Source: an uncultured Pelagibacteraceae bacterium (GTDB lineage Bacteria; Pseudomonadota; Alphaproteobacteria; Pelagibacterales; Pelagibacteraceae). Taken from it: 64,000 bases of DNA. Each line of letters starts with the position of its first letter. Positions within the stretch are counted from its first letter, which is position 1. Location of the stretch: NCBI GenBank assembly GCA_902526405.1, contig CABZKL010000001.1, forward strand, positions 1-64,000, read 5' to 3'. A program made the translations under genes and the position numbers. The notes under the pieces were generated by a model, which had not been told where the DNA came from, did not search any database, and worked only from the letters and a program-made list of their open reading frames with translations. Shown one piece after another: positions 50,110 through 58,388 of this stretch.

Positions 50110-51042
50110 ATGAAAAACTTAACAAAAAAAATTGTTGTTCTTTTTACAGCAATATTTTTATCAATTAGTTTAGGTTCAGTTTCTTTTGCTGATGGACATG
50201 GTAAAAAAATCTTGTTTAGCATCAAAGGTCCTGGATCTGGAAATCCTTTCTGGGCATCTGTAACAAAAGGTGCTGAGGAAGAAGCCAAAAAATTAGGAGT
50301 TAAATTAATTTTAATTGCACCTCCTCAAGAGGGTGATGTTCAGGCACAAATAAATCAAGTTGAGGACCAACTTGCTAAAGGTGTTGATGCCCTAGCACTA
50401 GCACCAGGAGATCCAAATGCTTTTGCACCAATTGTTGATGATGCAATCAAAAGTGGAGTTCCAGTTGTATTTGTTGACACCAAAGGAATTAACGAAGGTG
50501 TAACATTTATTGGAACTAACAATATGAATGGTGCAGAGTTAGCTGCAAAATTTATATGTGATAAAACTCCAAAAGGTTCTGATGTTGCAATCTTAACTGG
50601 TATCGAGTCTCAGTCGACTGCGTTACTTAGAAGAGATGGCGCAATCAAAGGATTTAAAAATTGTGGTTTAAACATTGTTGCAACTCAAACTGCAGAATGG
50701 GATACAGCAAAAGGTAGATCAGTAACAGAATCTATAATTTTGAAAAATCCTAACATCAAAGCAATATTTGCTTCTAACGACAACATGGGACTAGGTGCTA
50801 TGCAAGCTCTTAAAGATGCAGATATGAATGATGTAGTAGTTGTTGGATTTGATGCTACTCCAGATGCAGCTACAAGTATCCTTAAAGGTGAAATGACAGC
50901 TACAATTGCTCAGTTCTCTTACAACATGGGTGCTTATGGTGTGAAATATGCACTTGAGTTAGCTAATGGTGGAAGTATTGATCCAAATATTGATACTGGT
51001 ACACAATTAGTAACAACAGAAAACGCTAAAGATTTTAAATAA
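50110..51042 (+). CDS. Sugar ABC transporter substrate-binding protein (Peripla_BP_4; ribose/fructose/inositol type)
   Basis: Signal peptide; KGPGSGNPFWASVTKGAEEEAKKLGV; AIFASNDNMGLGAMQAL; VVGFDATPDA. Confidence 0.93.
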   Translation: MKNLTKKIVVLFTAIFLSISLGSVSFADGHGKKILFSIKGPGSGNPFWASVTKGAEEEAKKLGVKLILIAPPQEGDVQAQINQVEDQLAKGVDALALAPGDPNAFAPIVDDAIKSGVPVVFVDTKGINEGVTFIGTNNMNGAELAAKFICDKTPKGSDVAILTGIESQSTALLRRDGAIKGFKNCGLNIVATQTAEWDTAKGRSVTESIILKNPNIKAIFASNDNMGLGAMQALKDADMNDVVVVGFDATPDAATSILKGEMTATIAQFSYNMGAYGVKYALELANGGSIDPNIDTGTQLVTTENAKDFK

Positions 51043-51063
51043 TCTTTAGAAATAATCAGAATT

Positions 51064-51097
51064 AAAGGGTGGAATTGTTATTCCACCCTTTTTTTTT
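51064..51097 (+). terminator. Intrinsic-terminator-like hairpin after the binding-protein gene
   Basis: AAAGGGTGGAAT-TGTT-ATTCCACCCTTT followed by a T run; 12-bp perfect stem. Confidence 0.93.
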
Positions 51098-51115
51098 ATG
51101 TAATATAATAATTTA

Positions 51116-51577
51116 ATGTTAATTAATATTAATCCAGTCTTAAGTCCTGAATTACTATTTCATTTAAGATCTATGGGACATGGAGAAAAATTAATTTTGG
51201 CTGATGCTAATTTTCCAGCCAATACATCTAATGATAAAGTAATAAGATTGGATGGAGTTGGTATTAAAGAAGCAGCTTCAGCAATTCTTTCAGTTTTTCC
51301 TCTTGATAGTTTTATTGTTTCTCAAGGTGGATCCTCAGCATTAAGAATGGAGGTAGATGACAAACCAGAAGAATTAACAGAAACGCATAATGAATTTATT
51401 GAAGCAGTAAAAAAAGTTTCTGGTGAAAATTGGAAAGTTGGTTCAATCTCTAGACAAGATTTTTATAAAGAAGCAAAAAAAGCATATTGTATAGTTACAA
51501 CCACTGATGCGAGACCGTTTGGATGTTTTATTTTAACTAAAGGTGTAATTTTACCTGATGGTAAAGTTTGGACATAA
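51116..51577 (+). CDS. RbsD/FucU-family sugar mutarotase
   Basis: LSPELLFHLRSMGHGEKLILADANFPA; ATTDARPFGCFILTKGV-type C-terminus. Confidence 0.9.
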   Translation: MLININPVLSPELLFHLRSMGHGEKLILADANFPANTSNDKVIRLDGVGIKEAASAILSVFPLDSFIVSQGGSSALRMEVDDKPEELTETHNEFIEAVKKVSGENWKVGSISRQDFYKEAKKAYCIVTTTDARPFGCFILTKGVILPDGKVWT

Positions 51578-51588
51578 ATATTTAAGCA

Positions 51589-52500
51589 ATGAAATCTATT
51601 TGTATTTTTGGAGTTTTTGTTGCTGACCTATGTTTTGTGGGGAGTAAAATTCCTATAAAAGGTCAAACAATTTTAGGCGAAAAACATATAGTTGGTCCAG
51701 GTGGGAAAGGGTCAAATCAAGCAATTGCAGCAGCAAGATTAAATGGAGACATAAGTTTTATTACTAAGATGGGCAATGACAGTCATTCTGAGATGGCTTT
51801 TGATCTTTACAAAGAAGCTGGAGTAAAAACCCATTCAATTATTCAAGATGAGAAACTCTTTACAGGTGTAGCTGGTATTATGATTGATGAGAATGGAAAT
51901 AATGCAATTAATATTATTTCTGGAGCAGCAGAACATCTAGTTAATAGTGATGTTGATAGTCAGATAGAAACCATCAAAAATTCAGAAATATTTCTCACTC
52001 AAATGGAAACTCCTGATGAGACAACAATTTATGCTTTGAAAAAAGCAAAAGAAAATGGAAGTACTACTATTTTAAATCCTGCCCCAGCACGAAAAATTGA
52101 TGAAGAAAACTTTAAATTAATTGATTTTTTTACGCCAAATGAAACTGAAGCAGAGTTTTATTTGAATAAAAAAATTAAAACTGAGTCTGATATTAAAAAT
52201 GCAGGTCAGGAACTTTTAAAAAAAGGTGTGAAAAATGTAATAATTACCTTAGGAGAAAAAGGTGTTTATTTCGCTAATAACGAACAAAATTTTTTCTTAG
52301 ATGCTTTTAAATTAAAAGAACCTGTTATTGATACTACAGGCGCAGGTGATGCATTTAACGGCGCCCTCACTGTTAGTTTAGCAAGTAATTTAGATATTAA
52401 AGAAGCTCTAATTTTTGCAAATAAAATAGCAGGAATTTCAACTACAAAATTAGGTGCAGCAGCGTCTATGCCTTTTACAAAAGATTTAGTTAACTATTAA
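51589..52500 (+). CDS. rbsK: Ribokinase (PfkB family)
   Basis: GPGGKGSNQAIAAARLNGDISFITKMG; LNPAPARKI; DTTGAGDAFNGAL. Confidence 0.88.
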   Translation: MKSICIFGVFVADLCFVGSKIPIKGQTILGEKHIVGPGGKGSNQAIAAARLNGDISFITKMGNDSHSEMAFDLYKEAGVKTHSIIQDEKLFTGVAGIMIDENGNNAINIISGAAEHLVNSDVDSQIETIKNSEIFLTQMETPDETTIYALKKAKENGSTTILNPAPARKIDEENFKLIDFFTPNETEAEFYLNKKIKTESDIKNAGQELLKKGVKNVIITLGEKGVYFANNEQNFFLDAFKLKEPVIDTTGAGDAFNGALTVSLASNLDIKEALIFANKIAGISTTKLGAAASMPFTKDLVNY

Positions 52501-52502
52501 TT

Positions 52503-53498
52503 TTAATTTTTTTTATTTTTTGACATAGACAAAGCAATTTTAAAAGAATTTAAAATTGGATCTATGTTAGCTTCATTTTTACCTGCAATAGCAAATGCAG
52601 ATCCATGAGCAGTAGTAGTTACAGGTACAGTTAATCCACCTTGAACTGTTACGCCTCTATCAAAACCAAAAGCTTTAAGGCCTGATTGAAGTGCATCATG
52701 GTACATACCAACCATACAATCATGATTTTTATTTTTATATGCAACAACAAAAGACGTATCACATGGTAGTGGACCATCTACATTGTATCCAAGTTTTTTT
52801 GCTTCTTCTATAGCGGGAATAATTTCATCTTTTTCTTCGGTACCAAATTCAGCATGTGGATTAAGTGCTTGAATTGCTATTCTTGGTTTCTTAACACCAT
52901 TTAGCTCCATGACTTCGTTGATTAGTTTAATCGGTTTCATAATATTTTCTTTTGTAATATGTTGAGCAACTTCTTTAATTGGAATGTGGGATGTTACTCT
53001 AGCTGTCCAAAAATTATCAATAACATTAAACTCACAACAAAAACTATTCACCTCTAGCTTCTCAGCCATTAGCTGTAATTCATCTGAATGTTTATTTCCT
53101 CCAAGTTTTAGACTTGTCTTATTCATTGGTGCAAAATTAATAGCATCAATTTTTTTTTCTTTTGCAAGAGTTAAAGCTAAATCTAAAGCTTCTAAAACAC
53201 TTTCACCAGATTCTTTAGACGGTTCTGCCAATTTGTAGTTGTGATTTTTTCCTTTTGAAATGTCTAAGAAAAATTTATTCGATTTATTAAAATCAATTTG
53301 GTCAAAATTTTCAACTATATCTAATTGATGTGAAAATCCTGTTATACTATTTCCACTTTCAAATACTTGTTTTTCACCAATGACAACTATATTTGCTTTT
53401 TCTGTAATATCATCATTTAAAAGTTTTGAGACCAGTTCAGGTCCTATACCTGCAGGATCACCAAGAAGTAGTGCAATGTTAGATTTATTTTCAATCAT
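52503..53498 (-). CDS. PdxA2-like 4-hydroxythreonine-4-phosphate dehydrogenase-family protein
   Basis: LLLGDPAGIGPELVSKLL; TSHIPIKEV; LNPHAEFGTEE; MYHDALQSGLKAFGFDRGVTVQGGL. Confidence 0.85.
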   Translation of the reverse strand: MIENKSNIALLLGDPAGIGPELVSKLLNDDITEKANIVVIGEKQVFESGNSITGFSHQLDIVENFDQIDFNKSNKFFLDISKGKNHNYKLAEPSKESGESVLEALDLALTLAKEKKIDAINFAPMNKTSLKLGGNKHSDELQLMAEKLEVNSFCCEFNVIDNFWTARVTSHIPIKEVAQHITKENIMKPIKLINEVMELNGVKKPRIAIQALNPHAEFGTEEKDEIIPAIEEAKKLGYNVDGPLPCDTSFVVAYKNKNHDCMVGMYHDALQSGLKAFGFDRGVTVQGGLTVPVTTTAHGSAFAIAGKNEANIDPILNSFKIALSMSKNKKN

Positions 53499-53549
53499 TT
53501 TTTCCTTTACGTCTTGTAGCAGATTATGATTAAATTATTAAATATAAAT

Positions 53550-53567
53550 TAACAATAGAGGGAAATA
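53550..53567 (+). promoter_or_regulatory. Shine-Dalgarno leader of tctC
   Basis: TAACAATAGAGGGAAATA-ATG; similar to leaders at 50089 and 58372. Confidence 0.6.
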
Positions 53568-54542
53568 ATGAAAAAAAGTTTTAAATTATTTTTAGCTGCC
53601 GCATTTTTGGTAACTGAATTTTTTGTTGTTGCACTTCCATTAATGATTACATCTGCAAAAGCAGATGGTCACCCGATTCAAGCAGTTACACACGCTGGTT
53701 TTGGTGGTGGAACAGATGTAACTACCAGAATGATGTTATTAAGAACTAGAAGGTATCTAAAACAAGATATGCAATTAGTTAATAAAAAAGGTGGAGGTGG
53801 AGCTGCATCTATGGATTACATGATGACTCTTCCAGCAGATGGAAATCATACTTTAACTTGGACTACTGGTCATGCCGTATCAATGGCATTAGGTAAAACT
53901 AAAGTTAAATTAAGCGATATGCAACCACTTGCAAGAGGAACTGATGATCCTCAATTATTCGTTGTTAATTGTAAGAACGATATTAAAGATGCTAAAAAGT
54001 TTATAAGTGCACAAAAATCAAAATCATTAAAGTATGGAACAACACACGTTGGTGGTATTGATGATGTAAGTGCTATTGCTTTTACTAAAAAGGGTAAACT
54101 TACAGATCCAACAATTGTAGCCTACAAAGGTGTAGGACCTATTAAAACTAATCTTATCAAAGGAGATATTGATGTAGGTGTTTTAAATTTAGGTGAAGCT
54201 GTTACTGAAATAGAAGATGGTACTTTATGTGTATCAGTTGTCTTAGCTAGTAACAGAATGGAAAAATTAAATAATGTTCCTACGGCTACTGAATTAGGAA
54301 TTCCAGTTGTTTTATCTACAGTTAGAGGCTTTGTAACAAGAAAAGGTGTGCCTGCTGATAGAAAAAAACAATTAGAAGATGCAATGATAAAAGCTATGGA
54401 GCATAAATATTTCCAAAGTTTTTTAACTGATATTGGTCTTGATTCAACTAGTGTAGTTGGAGCTGATGAGTGGGGTAAGCAAATGGAAGTTATGCTTGCA
54501 GAAATGACTGCTCAACTTAAAGCTTTAGGTTACATTAAGTAG
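53568..54542 (+). CDS. tctC: Tripartite tricarboxylate transporter substrate-binding protein (TctC family)
   Basis: Signal peptide; HAGFGGGTDVTTRMMLLRTRRYL; NKKGGGGAASMDYMMTLPADG; followed by TctB/TctA. Confidence 0.88.
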   Translation: MKKSFKLFLAAAFLVTEFFVVALPLMITSAKADGHPIQAVTHAGFGGGTDVTTRMMLLRTRRYLKQDMQLVNKKGGGGAASMDYMMTLPADGNHTLTWTTGHAVSMALGKTKVKLSDMQPLARGTDDPQLFVVNCKNDIKDAKKFISAQKSKSLKYGTTHVGGIDDVSAIAFTKKGKLTDPTIVAYKGVGPIKTNLIKGDIDVGVLNLGEAVTEIEDGTLCVSVVLASNRMEKLNNVPTATELGIPVVLSTVRGFVTRKGVPADRKKQLEDAMIKAMEHKYFQSFLTDIGLDSTSVVGADEWGKQMEVMLAEMTAQLKALGYIK

Positions 54543-54567
54543 TTTTAATTAAAGTACATTTTTTAAC

Positions 54568-55074
54568 ATGAATAATGTACGAGATAAAAAAAGGGCAAAC
54601 AAAAGTTTGCCCTTTTTTTTTAGAACAGAATTTAAAGTTTTTTTTACAATTATATTAGTTTCAACGATATTATTAATATCCACTTTCTCATTTGATACTG
54701 TACCACCTATTTTAAATAGAGGAATTCAACCTGCTACGTTTCCAAAAGGCTTGCTTGTCTTGATTATAGTACTAACTTCGATTATCTATTATTTATCTTT
54801 TAAAAGACCTTGGAAAAAAGAAAAAAATTTACCTAAGCCCTTTTTTTTAACAATTATAAGTTTCGTTTTATTTATAATAATTTCAAAAACTTTAGATTTT
54901 TTTCTAGCAATCTCAGTATTGTCAGTTTTTGTTTCTTATTATTGGGGTGAAAGAAGAATTTTTTATTTGTTACTAGTAAGTATAATTTTTCCTTTAGTTG
55001 TATTTATTTTTTTTGAAATGATTTTAGGATTAAGATTTCCTCCTGGAATAATCACTAATCTTTATTACTATTAA
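54568..55074 (+). CDS. tctB: Tripartite tricarboxylate transporter small membrane subunit (TctB family)
   Basis: Four hydrophobic segments; between TctC and TctA. N-terminal codons coincide with a terminator-like hairpin. Confidence 0.78.
   Translation: MNNVRDKKRANKSLPFFFRTEFKVFFTIILVSTILLISTFSFDTVPPILNRGIQPATFPKGLLVLIIVLTSIIYYLSFKRPWKKEKNLPKPFFLTIISFVLFIIISKTLDFFLAISVLSVFVSYYWGERRIFYLLLVSIIFPLVVFIFFEMILGLRFPPGIITNLYYY
54586..54621 (+). terminator. Terminator/attenuator-like hairpin inside the 5' coding region of tctB
   Basis: AAAAAAAGGGCAAAC-AAAA-GTTTGCCCTTTTTTTTT; perfect stem and long T run. Confidence 0.88.
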
Positions 55075-55075
55075 G

Positions 55076-56554
55076 ATGGATAATTTAATTTTAATGATGG
55101 CTCCTTTGTTTAGTTCAAAGCTGTTATTAGTTTTGTTATTTGGAACTTTGTTTGGATTAGTTTTAGGAGTTCTGCCAGGTTTAGGACCTACGACAGGTGG
55201 TGCATTAATATTACCTTTCACTATGACGCTAGATCCACTTTCTGCAATTATTTTATTAACGTCTATATATTGTGCAGGAACATATGGAGGAGCGATCACT
55301 GCCGTACTTATAAATACACCCGGCACTCCAGCTGCAGCAGCAACATGTTTAGATGGATATCCTTTGGCTCAAAAAGGTGAAGCAGGAAGAGCTTTAGGTA
55401 TGGCAACTGTTTCAAGTACAGTTGGTGGCATATTTAGTGTAATCGTATTAGTATTTTTTGCGCCAATATTGGCAAATCTTGCGTATGAATTTGGACAACC
55501 TGAATATTTTGCTTTAGCAATTTTTGGTTTAACAATGTTGGCTTCAATCGGGGACGGTAGTCCAATAAAAAATTTAATAGCAGGAGCTTTTGGAATTTTA
55601 ATTTCAACAGTCGGTAAAGATTTCATGACATCAATAGATAGATTTACTTATGGCATTAATGAACTTTCAGTAGGCATAGGATTTATACCAGTTGTTGTTG
55701 GATTATTTGCTATAAGCGAAATGTTAACTCAATCTACATTACTTGATCAAGTATTTAAGAGAGTAGCCTTAAAAGCTGTAAAACTTCCAACTAAAGATGA
55801 CTATAAAAAAACTTGGAAAACAATTCTTAGATCTAGTGGGATTGGATCATTTATAGGAGTATTACCTGCAGAAGGAGGGACTGTAGCATCTTTAATAGGT
55901 TATTCAGAAGCAAAAAGATTTTCAAAAAATCCAGAGGAATTTGGAAAAGGTTCTGTCGAGGGAATTGCAGGAGCAGAGGCTGCAAATAATGCTGCTACAG
56001 GTGGTGCTATGGTTCCTACTCTGGCACTTGGTATTCCTGGTAGTGCAACTACAGCAGTTATTTTGACAGGATTAATAATACATGGTGTTAGACCTGGGCC
56101 AGATTTATTTAAAGAACAGCCAGAATTCCTTTATGGAATTTTTGGAGCAATGTTAGTTGCTAATATTCTGTTTTTTATATTTGGTTTTTTTGGTGCAAAA
56201 ATTTTTGCAAGAATCACTCTTGTACCTAATAAAATTTTATGGCCAATGATTTTTGCAGTGTCAGTCTGTGGAACTTACTCATTAAGCCAATCCATAATTG
56301 ATGTTTGGATAATGTTATTTTTTGGTGTACTTGGTTTTTTTATGAGAAGATATGGTTTTTCTGTTGTTCCAGTTATTATTGGATTAATTTTAGGTGAACT
56401 TGTTGAGGGAACTTTGAGACAGTCAATTGTAATATTTGATGGGAACTGGCTAATGTTTTTGACTAGACCAATAGCTTTAACATTTTTTATTTTATCTTTA
56501 ATTGCACTTGCTTTTCCTTTAATAAGATCAAAAAAAATTAATAAAATAATATGA
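55076..56554 (+). CDS. tctA: Tripartite tricarboxylate transporter large membrane subunit (TctA family)
   Basis: LFGLVLGVLPGLGPTTGGALILPFT; INTPGTPAAAATCLDGYPLAQKGEAGRALG; LALGIPGSATTAVILTGLIIHGVRPGP. Confidence 0.96.
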   Translation: MDNLILMMAPLFSSKLLLVLLFGTLFGLVLGVLPGLGPTTGGALILPFTMTLDPLSAIILLTSIYCAGTYGGAITAVLINTPGTPAAAATCLDGYPLAQKGEAGRALGMATVSSTVGGIFSVIVLVFFAPILANLAYEFGQPEYFALAIFGLTMLASIGDGSPIKNLIAGAFGILISTVGKDFMTSIDRFTYGINELSVGIGFIPVVVGLFAISEMLTQSTLLDQVFKRVALKAVKLPTKDDYKKTWKTILRSSGIGSFIGVLPAEGGTVASLIGYSEAKRFSKNPEEFGKGSVEGIAGAEAANNAATGGAMVPTLALGIPGSATTAVILTGLIIHGVRPGPDLFKEQPEFLYGIFGAMLVANILFFIFGFFGAKIFARITLVPNKILWPMIFAVSVCGTYSLSQSIIDVWIMLFFGVLGFFMRRYGFSVVPVIIGLILGELVEGTLRQSIVIFDGNWLMFLTRPIALTFFILSLIALAFPLIRSKKINKII

Positions 56555-57300
56555 TTAAGTTTGATATAGAAAATAGAGTAGCTGTTGTAACTGGTGGGGC
56601 CCAAGGATTTGGTTTAGCAATTACAGAAAGATTTATAGAATCAGGAGCAAAAGTTGTAATTTGGGATATTGATGAAAATGAAGCAAAAAAAGCTTTAGAA
56701 AAAGTAAACTCTAAAAATTTATCTTATCAAATAGTTGATGTTAGTGATTTTGGTAAGATTAATGAAAAATTAATCGAAATTGAAAGCATGCATGGAAAAA
56801 TAGATATTTTTATAAATAATGCAGGTGTGGCAGGTATGAATACTACAGTTGCACAATATCCAATAGAAGAGTGGAATAAAGTAATTAATTTAAACCTCAA
56901 TGCAGTTTTTTATTGCTGTAAAGCAGTAGTTCCTTTCATGGAAAAAAATAATTATGGGAGAATTGTAAACATAGCATCTATAGCTGGAAAAGAAGGTAAT
57001 CCTAATGCCAGTGCGTATAGCACTTCAAAAGCTGGCGTAATTGGTCTAACTAAATCACTCGGAAAAGAACTTGCTCAAAAAAATATAGCAGTAAACTGTG
57101 TTACTCCTGCTGCCGCAAAAACAAGGATTTTCGATCAAATGACTGAAGAACATATAAATTATATGCTTTCAAAAATTCCAAGAAATAAGTTTGCAAAAGT
57201 AGAGGAGTTAGCATCTTTAGTCACATGGTTATCTAGTGAGGAAAATTCATTTTCAACAGCTGCTGTTTTTGATTTAAGCGGTGGTAGGGCTACATATTAG
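56551..57300 (+). CDS. Short-chain dehydrogenase/reductase
   Basis: VTGGAQGFGLAITERF; NNAGVAG; ASIAGKEGNPNASAYSTSKAGVIGLTKSLGKE. Confidence 0.92.
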   Translation: MIKFDIENRVAVVTGGAQGFGLAITERFIESGAKVVIWDIDENEAKKALEKVNSKNLSYQIVDVSDFGKINEKLIEIESMHGKIDIFINNAGVAGMNTTVAQYPIEEWNKVINLNLNAVFYCCKAVVPFMEKNNYGRIVNIASIAGKEGNPNASAYSTSKAGVIGLTKSLGKELAQKNIAVNCVTPAAAKTRIFDQMTEEHINYMLSKIPRNKFAKVEELASLVTWLSSEENSFSTAAVFDLSGGRATY

Positions 57301-57302
57301 TT

Positions 57303-58205
57303 ATGCAAATAGGTATAGATGTTGGAGCAACAAAAATAGAGACTGTAGTCTTAGAACATAACGGTCAAGAGAAACACAGATCTAGAACTTCATGTCCCAA
57401 AGATTATTTATCAATAATTAATGCTATTAAAGATATTAGTCTAAAATTAGAAAAAGAATTTAAAATGGAATTACCTATAGGAGTATGTCATCCGGGAATA
57501 CACTCACCTCAAACAGGTTTAGTAAAAAATGCACCAAATTGTTATTGGCTTGAAAAAAAACCTTTTCAAAATGATTTACGTAAAGCACTTGATAAAGAAG
57601 TTTTTTGTGAAAATGATGCAAATTGCTTTGCATTATCTGAGGCAATTGATGGATCAGGAAAAAATTATAAAATTATTTATGGAATTATTTTAGGTTCAGG
57701 AGCTGGAGGTGGACTTGTAATCGATAAACAAATTATAAGTGGCCCAAATGGTGTAGCAGGTGAGTGGGGACATAATCAAATTCCTTATTTTGCAGCAAAA
57801 AAAGAAAATTTTGATTCTAATAATGCAAGAGAAGCAGAGATCGAAAGTTTTATTTCAGGACTAGGTTTAGCTAAAAGGTTTAATAAACTTTATGGAAAAA
57901 ACTTAAAAACAAATGAGATTTTTGAATTGAATCGTAAGCACGATCTAGATGCTGAAAGATTTATAGATGATTTTAAAGTAAATCTAGCTATGTCTCTTTC
58001 AAGTATAATAAATATTTTAGACCCAGATGCTTTTATATTTGGTGGTGGAGTTTCAAATGAAATTGATTTTTTAAGCGAAATAGAGTCAATGGTTAAAAAA
58101 TTTGTTATAGGTAAAGAATACCAAGGAGTTTTCCTAAAACCTAAATTTGGTGATGCAAGTGGTGTTAGAGGCGCTGCAAGACTTGGAAGAATTGCGACTA
58201 ATTGA
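57303..58205 (+). CDS. ROK-family sugar kinase
   Basis: MQIGIDVGATKIETVVLE; CENDANCFALSEA; GIILGSGAGGGLVIDKQIISGPNGVAGEWGHN. CxCGxxGC motif absent. Confidence 0.9.
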   Translation: MQIGIDVGATKIETVVLEHNGQEKHRSRTSCPKDYLSIINAIKDISLKLEKEFKMELPIGVCHPGIHSPQTGLVKNAPNCYWLEKKPFQNDLRKALDKEVFCENDANCFALSEAIDGSGKNYKIIYGIILGSGAGGGLVIDKQIISGPNGVAGEWGHNQIPYFAAKKENFDSNNAREAEIESFISGLGLAKRFNKLYGKNLKTNEIFELNRKHDLDAERFIDDFKVNLAMSLSSIINILDPDAFIFGGGVSNEIDFLSEIESMVKKFVIGKEYQGVFLKPKFGDASGVRGAARLGRIATN

Positions 58206-58288
58206 AATTTCAACTAAAAATAGAAGTATAATATTTTGTATTAATTTAATAAAAAAAAAAACCATTAAAAAAATAAAAAAAATATAAA

Positions 58289-58303
58289 TCAACTTGAAGT
58301 TGA
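58289..58303. promoter_or_regulatory. Perfect 15-nt palindrome upstream of the UgpB-type sugar transporter operon
   Basis: TCAACTT-G-AAGTTGA in the 183-bp intergenic region. Confidence 0.45.
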
Positions 58304-58371
58304 ATAATCTCTTTTTTAATTTACTTTTAGTCTTCCTTCTACCTATAGTTAGATTTTATATAAAAGTTAAA

Positions 58372-58388
58372 TAACAAAAAGGGAAGAT
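58372..58388 (+). promoter_or_regulatory. Shine-Dalgarno leader of the UgpB-type binding protein
   Basis: TAACAAAAAGGGAAGAT-ATG; similar to leaders at 50089 and 53550. Confidence 0.55.
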
